A stretch of 64,000 bases of DNA. Origin: Arachis hypogaea (lineage: Eukaryota; Streptophyta; Magnoliopsida; Fabales; Fabaceae). The notes under the pieces were generated by a model. The model was not told the origin of the DNA, did no database searches, and saw only the letters and a list, made by a program, of their open reading frames with translations. The number at the start of each line of letters is the position of its first letter. Position 1 is the stretch's first letter. Positions 9,781 to 20,642 of the stretch are shown piece after piece. The DNA lies in the NCBI RefSeq assembly GCF_003086295.3, contig NC_092051.1, forward strand, positions 25,911,940 through 25,975,939, read 5' to 3'. The translations under genes were made by a program, and so were the position numbers.

Positions 9781-9822
9781 AAGCGCTTCTTTATTGTCTT
9801 TAGCTGGACCTTTGCCGAGCTT

Positions 9823-10933
9823 TTAATCTAGCCTCAGCCTTGAGCACTCTTGCTCAACATTGCCTTCAAGATAGTGCTTGATTCTCTGTCCATTAACAAT
9901 GAACTTCTTATCAGAATCAATGTCTTGAAGCTCCACATAACCATATGGTGATACACTTGTAATCACATATAGTCCCCTCCACTGGGATTTCAGTTTCCCG
10001 GGGAATAGCCTGAGCCTAGAGTTAAACAACAGAACCTTTTGTCCTGGTTCAAAGACTCTAGATGATAGCTTTCTGTCATGCCATCTTTTTTATTTCTCTT
10101 TATAAAGCTTGGCATTTTCGAAAGCAGTGAGTCTGAATTCCTCTAGCTCATTCAGCTGGAGCAATCTTTTTTCTCCAGCTAATTTGGCATCAAAGTTTTG
10201 GAATCTGGTTGCCCAGTAGGCCTTATGTTCCAGTTCCACGGGCAGATGACAGGCCTTACAATACACAAGTTGGTATGGAGAGGTCCCTATAGGAGTCTTG
10301 AATGCTGTTCTGTAAGCCCACAGAGCATCATCCAAGCTTCTTGCCCAATCCTTTCTACGGGTACTTACAGTCCGTTCCAGGATTCTTTTTAGTTCTCTGT
10401 TAGAAACTTCAGCTTGCCCATTTGTCTGTGGATGATATGGAGTCGCCACCTTGTGGCGAATCCCATACCGGACCATGGAAGAGTAAAGCTGTTTGTTGTA
10501 AAAGTGAGTGCCCCCATCACTGATTAGTACTCTAGGGACACCAAACCTGTTGAAGATATGTTTTTGGAGGAACTTCAGCACTGTTTTAGTATCATTGGTG
10601 GGTGTGGCAATGGCCTCTACCCATTTTGATACATAGTCGACTGCCACCAGAATATAGGTGTTTGAGTATGATGGTGGGAAAGGTCCCATGAAGTCAATTC
10701 CCCATACATCAAACAACTCAATCTCCAAGATTCCCTGTTGAGGCATGGCGTAACCATGAGGCAGATTACCAGCTCTTTGGCAACTGTCACAGTTACGTAC
10801 AAACTCTCGGGAATCCCTATAGAGTGTAGGCCAGTAGAAGCCACATTGGAGGACCTTGGTGGCTGTTCGCTCACCTCCGAAATGGCCTCCATATTGTGAT
10901 CCATGGCAATGCCATAAGATCCTCTGTGCTTCT
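9823..10933 (-). pseudogene. E1 pol, 3' part: integrase
   Basis: The downstream part of the E1 polyprotein, cut off by E2 at 10933. From the cut it reads the end of the zinc-binding domain (CDSCQRAG intact), the catalytic core with [10 protein letters not shown], then ISDGGTHF and [11 protein letters not shown] carrying the second Asp and the Glu, then a C-terminal beta-rich tail ending at 9823. An in-frame TAA follows LYKEK at 10090-10092; the frame then continues to the end. The same TAA occurs at the same codon in E2. The E1 residue in the second Cys position of the zinc motif is intact, unlike E2. Interrupted and presumed inactive. Confidence 0.85.
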
Positions 10934-12484
10934 TGATGAGCGGATATTTTATACGCTTTTTGGGGTTAATTTCATATAATTTTAGTATATTTTAGTTAGT
11001 TTTTAGTTTATTTTCATTAGTTTCTAGGCAAAATTCATATTTCTGGACTTTACTATGAGTTTGTGTGTTTTTCTGTAATTTCAGGCATTTTCTGGCTGAA
11101 ATTGAGGGAGCTGGGCAAAAATCTGATTCAGGCTGAAAAAGGACTGCTGATGCTGTTGGATCCTGACCTTTCTACACTCGGAATGGAATTTCTAGAGCTA
11201 TAGGAGTCCAATTGACGCGCTTCCAATTGCGTTGGAAAGTAGACATCCAGGGCTTTCCAGAAATATATAATAGTCCATACTTTGCTCAAGGATAGATGAC
11301 GTAAACTGGCGTTCAACGCTAGTTTCATGTTGCAGTCTGGCGTCCAGCGCCAGAAACACGTTACAAGTTGGAGTTCAACGCCAGAAACAGGTTACAGCCT
11401 GGCGTTGAACGCCCAAAACAGCCCAGGCACGTGAGAAGCTTTAGTCTCAGCCCCAGCACACACCAAGTGGTCCCCAGAAGTGGATTTCTGCACTATCTAT
11501 CATAGTTTACTCATTTTCTGTAAACCTAGGTTACTAGTTTAGTATTTAAACAACTTTTAGAGATTTAATTTTTATCTCATGACGTTTTTAGATCTGAACT
11601 TTGTAATCTCTGATGGCATGAGTCTCTAAACTCCATTGTTGGGGGTGAGGAGCTCTGCTGTGTTTTGATGAATTAATGCAACTATTTCTATTTTCCATTC
11701 AAACATGCGTGTTCCTATCTAAGATATTCATTTGCGCTTAATTATAGAGAAGGTGATGATCCGTGACACTCATCACCTTCCTCAATCCATGAACGTGTGT
11801 CTGACAACCACCTCCGTTCTACATCAGATTGAATGAGTGTCTCTTAGATTCCTTAATCAGAATCTCCGTGGTATAAGCTAGAATCCATTGGCAGCATCCT
11901 TGAGAATCCGGAAAGTCTAAACCTTGTCTGTGATATTCCGAGTAGGATTCTGGGATTGGATGACTGTGACGAGCTTCAAACTCGCGAGTGTTGGGCGTAG
12001 TGACAGACGCAAAAGGATAGCAAATCCTATTCCGGTATGATCGAGAACCTACAGATGATTAGCCATGCGGTGACAGCGTATCTGGACCATTTTCACTGAG
12101 AGGAAGGATGGTAGCCATTGACAACGGTGATCCACCAATATACAGCTTGCCATAGGAGGGACGTGCGTGCGTGAAGAATAAGATAGGGAGAAAGCAGAGA
12201 TTCAAAGGACAAAGCATCTCCAAAACTCCAACATATTCTCCATTACTGCATAACAAGTATTATTTGTGTTATGCCCTTTTACTTTTTACAATTCAAACTA
12301 AAAAAAATTATTATTGATATTACATCCTGACTAAGAGTTACAAGATAACCATAGCTTGCTTCAAGCCAACAATCTCCGTGGGATCGACCCTTACTCACGT
12401 AAGGTATTACTTGGACGACCCAGTGCACTTTCTGGTTAGTTGTGCGAATTTGTGAAGAATTGTGATATCCAATTTCGTGCACCA
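10934..12484 (+). repeat. E2 5' LTR
   Basis: 1,551 bp. Palindrome array at about 11305-11420; TATA-like TATTTAAA at 11543-11550. Compared by eye with the 3' LTR there are about twenty differences in the first 400 bp, mostly transitions, and few later. It shares its LTR subtype with E1 and E7 and lacks the bulged hairpin of the other subtype. Confidence 0.9.
11543..11550 (+). promoter_or_regulatory. TATA-like element of the E2 5' LTR
   Basis: TATTTAAA in the middle of the LTR, at the place where the other LTR subtype has TATAAATA. The identical element is at 22307-22314 in the 3' LTR. Confidence 0.5.
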
Positions 12485-12490
12485 AGTTTT

Positions 12491-12508
12491 TGGCGCAGTT
12501 GTCGGGGA
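12491..12508 (+). other. Primer-binding site (tRNA-Asp) of E2
   Basis: TGGCGCAGTTGTCGGGGA, six bases after the LTR. It has two mismatches to the tRNA-Asp complement TGGCGCCGTTGCCGGGGA that E1 matches fully. Athila/Calypso-type elements are known to use tRNA-Asp. Confidence 0.75.
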
Positions 12509-13425
12509 TTGTTTGAGTTTGAACAACTAACGGTGAATCCTGTTGCTTAGATTAGGAAAATTTTGTTTTTTGGGTCAGAGTCTTTTTTATTCTTTTCAAA
12601 AAAAAATTTTTCAAAAATATTATTTTTCTTTATTAGTTTTTAGTTTTTCTTGTTCTGTTTCTTTTCTTGTTTTTCGTGTGCCTTTTCAAAACATTAGTTT
12701 TCAAAAAAGTTTTTTTTTCTTAGTTATTAAAAATACTTCTTCAAAACAAGTGTTATATTTACAGCTCAATTGGCTAGAGCATTGGTTTATGTTCTTGATG
12801 ATTGGGCACTGGTTCTATTAAAAAAATCTTTTTCAAAAATAATTTTTCTTGATTTAATCTTATGCCAAACTTTAAGTTTGGTGTTTTCTTGTTAAACTTT
12901 CTGTAATTTTCGAAAATTTTTGTTTGGTTTTCTAAAAATTTTAAGTTTGGTGTTCTTTCTTCATGTTCTTGTGTTCTTGTGAATCTTCAAAGTGTTCTTG
13001 AGTTTTCCTTGTGTCTTGATCTTAAAATTTTTAAGTTTGGTGTTCCTTGGTATTTTCCCTCCAAAATTTTCGAAAACAAGGAGCATTAGATCTAAAAATT
13101 TTAAATCTTGTGATATCTTATTGTTTTTCTCTTTCCTCTTTAAATTCAAAAATATCTTTTCTCTCTATTTTAAAGCAAATTTTCGAAATTTACATTTAAA
13201 ATTCAGATTTTTTTTTTAAAATTTAAAATCTTTTTTTTTTCAAATCAAATCCTTTCAACCATATCTTTTTCAAAACTTCCTAACCATTTTTTTTCTCTCT
13301 CTCCATTTTTCGAAAATCTTCACCCATTTTTATTTATTTTATTTTAATTTATTTTATTTTCAAAATAAATAAATAAATAAATAAATAAAAATATTTTTTT
13401 TCTACATCATCTACCTTTCTCCATC
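12509..13425 (+). other. Leader of E2 (PBS to gag)
   Basis: No gene. AT-rich with TTTTCAAAA-type runs. It holds three copies of the PPT-like motif AAGTTTGGTGT (12874-12884, 12943-12953, 13033-13043), the first inside the palindrome CCAAACTT-T-AAGTTTGG (12865-12881), a tRNA-like piece at 12757-12830 and an (AAAT)n microsatellite at about 13361-13391. The gag ATG at 13426 follows. Confidence 0.6.
12757..12830 (+). other. tRNA-like fragment in the E2 leader
   Basis: ACAGCTCAATTGGCTAGAGC resembles a tRNA D arm/A box, and GGTTCTATT 50 bp later resembles a decayed B box. The E1 leader has the matching piece on the minus strand (27765-27712), closer to plant tRNA-Ile(AAU). No acceptor stem can be drawn. 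Not a tRNA gene. Confidence 0.35.
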
Positions 13426-14136
13426 ATGGATCTAAGTGGAAATGAACAGTCCAGAAGGACTCTGGGGTCATATGCTAACCCTACTACTGCTTCATATGGG
13501 AGTAGTATCAGTATACCCTCCATTGGAGTCAGTAGCTTTGAGTTGAATCCTCAGCTCATTATCATGGTGCAGCAAAGTTACCAGTATTCCGGTCTTTCAC
13601 AGGAAGAACCTACAGAGTTTCTGGCATAGTTTTTACAAATTGCTGACACAGTACATGATAAGGAAGTAGATCAGGATGTCTACAGATTATTACTGTTCCC
13701 ATTTGTTGTAAAAGGCCAAGCTAAGAGGTGGTTAAATAACCAACCTAAGGCTAGCATAAAGACATGGAAACAGCTAACAGAAAAATTCCTGAATCAATAC
13801 TTTCCTGCAAAACGAATGACACAGCTAAGGCTGGACATCCAAGGCTTTAAACAAGGAGATAATGAATCTCTTTATGATGCCTGGGAGAGATACAGAGAGA
13901 TGCTAAGAAAATGCCCCTCTGAAATGTTTTTAGAGTGGGTTCAGTTAGACATCTTCTATTATGGGCTTACAGAAAAGGCTTAGCTTTCTCTAGATTACTC
14001 AGCTGGTGGATCTATCCACATGAGAAAGACAATTGAAGAAGCTCAAGAGCTCATTGATACAGTTGCCAGAAATCAGCATCTGTACCTAAGCAGTGACCCT
14101 TCCATGAAAGAAGAGGCTAAAACAGTAACTGCTTAA
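13426..14136 (+). pseudogene. E2 gag (capsid region)
   Basis: In frame with pol from the ATG at 13426, with stops at 13627-13629 (TAG), 13981-13983 (TAG) and 14134-14136 (TAA). E1 has Gln at the first two, so these look like CAG to TAG changes. The core contains the Ty3 gag (retrotransposon gag) signature around AKRWLNNQPKASIKTW and FLNQYFPAKRMTQLRLDIQ, followed by ESLYDAWERYREMLRKCP. It would form the capsid shell of the virus-like particle. I see no zinc knuckle. The start agrees with E1 (27069). The copy cannot make full Gag without readthrough. Confidence 0.85.
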
Positions 14137-14175
14137 CTCAGTCCTGTAGAACAAGCTGCTGAATTCAATCAGCAA

Positions 14176-17100
14176 TTGGATTTTCTAACAAAGCAGTTAG
14201 CCGAATTCAAGGATAAACTACAAGAGACAAAGATGGCTAATATAAATATGGAAGTACAATTAAAGCAAACAAAGCAGCAGCTGTTAAAACAAATAACAGA
14301 AGAATGCCAAGCAGTTCAATTAAGAAGTGGGAAGACATTAAATACCCCACCTCAAGGCAGCAGGAAGCAAAGAAATGAGCAAACTACCCAAATTCCATCT
14401 GAGGACAGTAAGAGCCCGGAGAGAAATAATTCTGGTGCTAAAACGCCAGAGATTGGGTGGAAGACTGGCGCTGAACACCCAAACCATGCTCAGGACTGGC
14501 GTTCAACGCCAAAAACAAGCAAGGAACTGGCGTTGAACGCCCAAAGGAAGCACAGTTTTGGCGTTCAGACGCCAGGAGCAGATGAGGAGTTGGCGTCTAA
14601 CGTCACTCCAGCTTCCAACCCTGGTACTCAAATGCTAGTGAGGGATCAGACACACACAAGTACTGATGACAACCCCTCTAAAAAGACTTCTTCAACCACT
14701 TCTGTAGGAAATAAACCTGCAACAACCAAGGTTGAGGAGTATAAAGCCAAGATACCTTATCCTCAAAAACTCTGCCAAGAGGAGCAGGATAAGCAATTTG
14801 CTCGCTTTGCAAATTATCTCAGGACTCTTGAAATAAAGATTCCGTTTGCAGAGGCACTTGAGCAAATACCTTCTTATGCCAAGTTCATGAAAGAGATCTT
14901 GAGTCATAAGAAGGATTGGAGAGAAACTGAAAGAGTTCTCCTCACTGAAGAATGCAGTGCACTCATTCTGAAAAGCTTTCCTAAAAAGCTTAAAGATCCC
15001 GGAAGCTTTCTGATACCATGCATATTAGAGGGTAACTGCACCAAGACAGCCTTATGTGATCTTGGAGCAAGCATCAACCTAATACCTGCATCCACCATCA
15101 GAAAGCTTGGTTTAACTGAAGAAGTTAAACCAACCCAGATATGTCTCCAACTTGCTGATGGCTCCATTAAATACCCATCAGGCGTGATTGAGGACATGAT
15201 TGTCAGGGTAGGGCCATTCACCTTTCCCACTGACTTTGTTGTGCTGGAAATGGAGGAGCACAAGAGTGCTACTCTCATTCTAGGAAGACCTTTCCTAGCA
15301 ACCGGACGAACTCTCATTGACGTCCAACAGGGGGAAATAACCCTGAGAGTCAATGAGGATGAGTTTAAATTGAATGCTGTCAATGCCATGCAGCATCCAG
15401 ACACACCAAAAGACTGCATGAAAGTTGATCTTATTGACTCTCTGGTGGAGGAGATCAACATGGCTGAGAGTCTCGAATCAGAGCTGGAAAATATTTTTAA
15501 GGATGCTCCGCTTGATCTAGAGGATTCAGAGGAATTGAAAGAGCCTCTGAAATTTCCTCAGGGAGAGGAAAAACCTCCTAAACCCGAGCTCAAACCATTA
15601 CCACCATCCCTGAAATATGCATTTCTGGGAGAAGGTGACACTTTTCCAGTGATCATAAGCTCTGCTTTAAATCCACAGGAAGAGGAAGCACTAATCCAAG
15701 TGCTAAGGACACACAAGACAGCTCTTGGGTGGTCCATAAGTGACCTTAGGGGAATAAGCCCAGCTAGATGCATGCACAAAATCCTATTAGAGGATGATGC
15801 TAAGCCAGTGGTTCAACCACAGAGGCGGCTAAATCCAGCCATGAAGGAAGTGGTGCAGAAAGAGGTCACTAAATTACTAGAGGCTGGGATTATTTATCCT
15901 ATTTCTGATAGCCCCTGGATGAGTCTTGTTCAAGTTGTCCCTAAAAAGGGAGGCATGACAATGATTCATAATGAAAAAAATGAACTGGTTCCTACAAGAA
16001 CAGTTACAGGGTGGCGCATGTGTATTGATTACAGAAGGCTCAATACAGCCACCAGAAAGGATCATTTTCCTTTACCATTCATAGACCAAATGCTAGAAAG
16101 ACTAGCAGGTCATAATTATTACTGCTTTTTGGATGGCTATTCAGGCTACAACCAAATTGCTGTAGATCCCCAGGATCAAGAGAAAACAACATTCACATGT
16201 CCATCTGGCGTATTTGCTTACAGAAGGATGCCTTTTGGGCTGTGTAATGCACCTGCAATCTTTCAGAGATGCATGCTCTCTATTTGCTCTGATATGGTGG
16301 AAAAATTTCTGGAAGTCTTCATGGATGACTTCTCAGTATATGGAGACTCATTCAGCTCCTGTCTTGATCACCTGACACTGGTTTTGAAAAGATGCCAAGA
16401 GACCAACCTGGTTTTAAACTGGGAAAAATGTCACTTTATGGTGACTGAAGGGATTGTCCTTGGGCATAAAATTTCAAACAAGGGAATAGAGGTGGATCAA
16501 GCTAAAATAGAGGTAATTGAAAAATTACCACCACCTGCCAATGTTAAGGCAATCAGAAGCTTTCTGGGGCATGCAGGATTCTATAGGAAGTTTATAAAGG
16601 ATTTTTCAAAAATTGCAAAGCCTCTAAGCAACTTGCTAGCTGCTGACACGCCATTTTTGTTTGACACAGAGTGCCTTCAGGCGTTTGAAACTCTGAAAGC
16701 TAAGCTGGTCACAGCACCAGTTATCTCTGCACCAGACTGGACATTACCATTCGAATTAATGTGTGATGCCAGTGATCACGCCATTGGTGCAGTACTGGGG
16801 CAGAGGCATGACAAACTTTTGCATGTCATTTATTATGCTAGCCGTGTTCTAAATGATGCCCAGAAAAATTACACAACCACAGAAAAGGAATTGCTTGCAG
16901 TGGTCTATGCCATTGACAAGTTTAGATCATACTTAGTAGGATCAAAAGTAATTGTGTACACTGACCATGCTGCTCTTAAATATCTACTTACAAAGCAGGA
17001 TTCGAAACCCAGGCTTATAAGATGGGTATTGCTTCTGCAAGAGTTTGATATAGAAATAAGAGACAGAAAAGGGACAGAAAACCAAGTGGCTGATCATCTG

Positions 17101-18474
17101 TCCCGGATAGAACCAGTGGAAGGGGAGTCCTCCCCCTCTATTGAGATCTCTGAAACCTTTCCGGATGAGCATTTGTTCGCCATTCAAGAAATACCATGGT
17201 TTGCAGACATTGCAAACTATAAAGCTGCAAGGTTCATACCCAAGGCATACAGCAGGCAACAAAAGAAAAAATTAATTTCTGATGCAAAGTACTACTTGTG
17301 GGATGAACACTATCTCTTTAAGAGATGTGCAGACGGAATTATACGTAGGTGTGTGCCTAGAGAAGAAGCACAGATGATCCTATGGCACTGCCATGGATCA
17401 CAATATGGAGGCCATTTCGGAGGAGAGCGAACAGCCACCAAGGTCCTCCAATGTGGTTTCTACTGGCCTACACTCTACAGAGATTCCCGAGAATTTGTGC
17501 GTAACTATGACAGTTGCCAGAGAGCTGGTAATTTACCTCATAGTTACGCCATGCCTCAACAAGGAATCTTGGAGATTGAGTTGTTTGACGTATGGGAAAT
17601 TGATTTCATGGGGCCTTTCCCACCATCATACTCAAACACTTATATTCTGGTGGCAGTTGACTATGTATCAAAATGGGTAGAGGCCATTGCCACACCCACC
17701 AATGATACTAAAACAGTACTGAAATTCCTCCAGAAACATATATTCAGTAGATTTAGTGTCCCTAGGGTACTAATCAGTGATGGGGGCACTCACTTCTGTA
17801 ACAAACAGCTTTACTCCGCCATGGTCCGGTATGGGATTCGCCACAAGGTGGCAACTCCATATCATCCACAGACAAATGGGCAAGCTGAAGTTTCTAACAG
17901 AGAACTAAAAAGAATCCTGGAATGGACTGTAAGTACCCGTAGAAAGGATTGGGCACGAAGCTTGGATGATGCTCTGTGGGCTTACAGAACAGCATTCAAG
18001 ACTCCTATAGGGACCTCTCCGTACCAACTTGTGTATGGTAAGGCTTGTCACCTGCCTGTGGAACTGGAACATAAGGCCTACTGGGCAACCAGATTCCTAA
18101 ACTTTGATGCCAAATTAGCTGGAGAAAAAAGATTGCTCCAGTTAAATGAGCTAGAGGAATTCAGATTCACTACTTTCGAAAATGCCAAGCTTTATAAAGA
18201 GAAATAAAAAAGGTGGCATGACAGAAAGCTGTCATCTAGAATCTTTGAACCAGGACAAAAGGTTCTGTTGTTTAACTCTAGGCTCAGGATATTCCCAGGA
18301 AAACTGAAATCCCGGTGGAGGGGACCATATATGATTACAAGTGTATCACCATATGGTTATGTGGAGCTTCAAGACATTGATTCTGATAAGAAGTTCATTG
18401 TTAATGGACAGAGAATCAAGCACTATCTTGAAGGCAATGTTGAGCAAGAGTGCTCTAGGCTGAAGCTAGATTAA
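14176..18474 (+). CDS. E2 pol: protease, reverse transcriptase, RNase H, integrase
   Basis: Open for 1,343 codons from 14176 to the TAA at 18205, then in frame to 18474. Residues about 1-90 are coiled-coil-like; residues about 92-150 are encoded by the palindrome array. Aspartic protease motif [12 protein letters not shown] with Asp 295. Reverse transcriptase with FMDD at 715-718. RNase H starts near 860 ([11 protein letters not shown]). Integrase has a zinc domain in which the expected first Cys of the C-x2-C pair is Tyr 1111, then catalytic Asp 1143, Asp 1202 and Glu 1238 (D-D-35-E). The order PR-RT-RH-IN is that of Ty3/gypsy, and the sequence type is Athila. The stop within the integrase tail is shared with E1. 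Confidence 0.9.
14448..14620 (+). repeat. Palindrome array inside E2 gag-pol coding sequence
   Basis: Five or more units of the GGCGTTNAACGCC palindrome, spaced about 33-36 bp, read in frame as a low-complexity linker (words such as LALNAQ, FGVQTP, DWRSTP). It lies between gag and protease. E1 has a shorter version at 25980-26125. It is the same repeat as in the LTRs and post-pol spacers. Confidence 0.85.
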
Positions 18475-18515
18475 AAGCTCAGCAAGGTCCAGCTAAAGAC
18501 AATAAAGAAGCGCTT

Positions 18516-18533
18516 GCTGGGAGGCAACCCAGC
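18516..18533 (+). other. Post-pol hairpin (AGGCAA loop), E2 copy
   Basis: GCTGGG, loop AGGCAA, CCCAGC, 42 bp after the end of pol. Confidence 0.6.
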
Positions 18534-19435
18534 CATTGGCATCACTTTCTCTAAGCATTTTTCCCTATTCTTGATTTTATTTGTTTATATAAAGTTCATT
18601 GATACTAAGATAAAGGAGTCAATTGCATAAGTTTACAGGGTTACAGAAGGATTCAGCACACAAAACAGAGAAAAAGAGCTCACTGGCAAGAAAACGCTAG
18701 TAAGGATAGCTATCTGGGTGTTAAACGCCAGAAAGAAGCATCTTCTGGGCGTTGAACGCCAGAAAGAAGCTCCTTCTGGGCGTTTAACGCCAGATTTACA
18801 GCGTCCTGGGCGTTCAGAAAAACGTGCAGTGACAAAGGATTTCCTGGCGTTCAACGCCAGAAAGAAGCAACAGCTGGGCGTTGAACGCCCAAAACATGCA
18901 GCGTTTGGGCGTTTAACGCCAAGATGGTAAGGAGGAGGTAATTTCGTTTTTACTTCATATTTTTCATTTTAATTTTCATGTTTCAATTCATGATTTCTTG
19001 CATAAACATGTTACAAACCCTGATTTCTAAAATCCCTAGTTTCTAAAAACCCTACTTTAAAAATATCAAATGTATCTTAATCCATAAGCACAAATCCTTT
19101 TTTCAATCCAATTCAACTCTTTTTCAAATTTTCAAAACAAATCTATCTCTTTTCATTCTAAAATCTTTTCAACTAATCAATATCTTTTTCAAATCTCCAT
19201 ATTATCTTTTTCAAAAATCCAAATTTATCTTTTTCAAATATCTTTCATATCTCTTCAATTTTAAATTATATCTTTTCTTATCATACTTATTTCTTTTTAA
19301 ATCATATCTTCTATCTTATCTTTCTCCTTATTTTCGAAAACCCACCCCCTTCCCTTTTAAAAACATATTCGGCCTCCCTCCTCTCATCCACCATTCAACA
19401 CAAGCTCTCCTTCTACCCATCTCCTTTCTTTTTTT
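18534..19435 (+). other. E2 spacer between pol and the third ORF
   Basis: No gene. A palindrome array occupies about 18715-18925 (units every 30-40 bp). After it come AT-rich sequence, TCTTTTTCAAATATC-type imperfect repeats (19100-19330) and a CT-rich run (19370-19435). Confidence 0.7.
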
Positions 19436-19472
19436 TTTGCTTGAGGACAAGCAAACCTCTAAGTTTGGTGTG
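19436..19472 (+). promoter_or_regulatory. Internal hairpin plus PPT-like motif (E2)
   Basis: TTTGCTTG, loop AGGA, CAAGCAAA (19436-19455), then AAGTTTGGTGTG at 19461-19472, about 150 bp before the third ORF. It duplicates the module at 21661-21698 that primes plus-strand synthesis beside the LTR. Confidence 0.65.
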
Positions 19473-19625
19473 TTTATCCGTGATCACTAAACCATACCCA
19501 CTAAGATCATGGCTCCTAAAGGAAAATAACCCACTCCAAGAGGCAAGAAAGAGAGCATTCCAAAACCACTTTGGAATCAAGGGAGGTTCTTAACCAAAGA
19601 ACATTCAGACTATTACTACAAAATA

Positions 19626-20642
19626 ATGGGTCTAAGATCAGTGATCCCGGAAGTCAAGTTCGATCTGAAAGAAGATGAATATCCGGAGATCCAAGAGCAG
19701 ATTCGAAACAGGAACTGGGAAGTCTTAGCTAATCCTGAAACGAAAGTGGGAAGGAATATGGTTCAGGAATTCTACGCTAATCTGTGGCAAACAGACAGGC
19801 AGAGAATATCTGGAACTGCCCTCTGTGACTATTGAACTTTGGTCAGAAAAAAGATTGTTCACATCCACCCTGACAAAATCAGGGAGATCTTTAAGCTACC
19901 TCAGCTGAAAGATGACCCAGACTCCTTCAATAGGAGAATGATGAGAACAAACAAGGGCCTGGATAAGATTCTAGAGGATATATGCATCCCTGGAGCCAGG
20001 TGGACCACCAGCAGCAAGGGTGTCCCAAATCAACTCAAGAGAGAAGATCTCAAACCAGTCGCCAGAGGTTGGCTGGACTTCATTGGGCGTTCTATATTGC
20101 CCACAAGCAACCGTTCTGAAGTCACTGTTAAAAGAGCAGTGATGATCCATTGCATTATGTTGGGAAAAGAAGTAGAAGTTCATCAACTGATCCCATCTGA
20201 ATTTTACATACTTGCTAACAAGAACTCCAAGGATGCCAGGTTGGCTTATCCAAGCTTAATCTCTATGCTCTGCAAAGATGCTGGAGTAAAGATGGGAATA
20301 ACAGAGTATATCTCAGTGGAGTATCTAATCACTAAAATCACAATGGAAAAACAACAAATGCAGGATGACCCCACCAAGAGGAGGGCGCAAGAATTCCTCC
20401 CAGAAGTCCCTCAATTTGAATATTGGGAACAGCTTGAAGCATCTGTTACCAAGTTGCAAGAATCTATGGACCAAATAAAGGAAGAACAGCAAAATCAAAA
20501 TAGTATGCTCTGCAAACTGCTCAGGGAACAAGAAGAGCAGGGGCGTGACTTAAAGGAACTGAAGCGTCAGAAGTTATCTCTTGAAGGACCAAGCACTCCA
20601 CAGACTAGAGGAACATCCACATCCCAAACTCAAGGTTGTTGA
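19626..20642 (+). pseudogene. Athila third ORF of E2 (one stop)
   Basis: Colinear with the intact 338-codon ORF of E1 (8666-7650). A single TGA at 19833-19835 replaces the AGA codon of E1; the frame then runs 267 more codons from the next Met. The N-terminal globular domain and C-terminal coiled coil (from about 20390) are as in E1. No membrane segment. Closely similar protein in two copies inserted at different times suggests the ORF was maintained until recently in the source element. Function unknown. Confidence 0.8.

Noticed and set aside
14904..15461. 185-codon antisense frame in E2 pol, with a 196-codon match at 25125-25715 opposite E1 pol
   Set aside because: Its conservation follows from the conserved pol codons on the other strand; it lies exactly opposite the protease region and has no promoter or domain.
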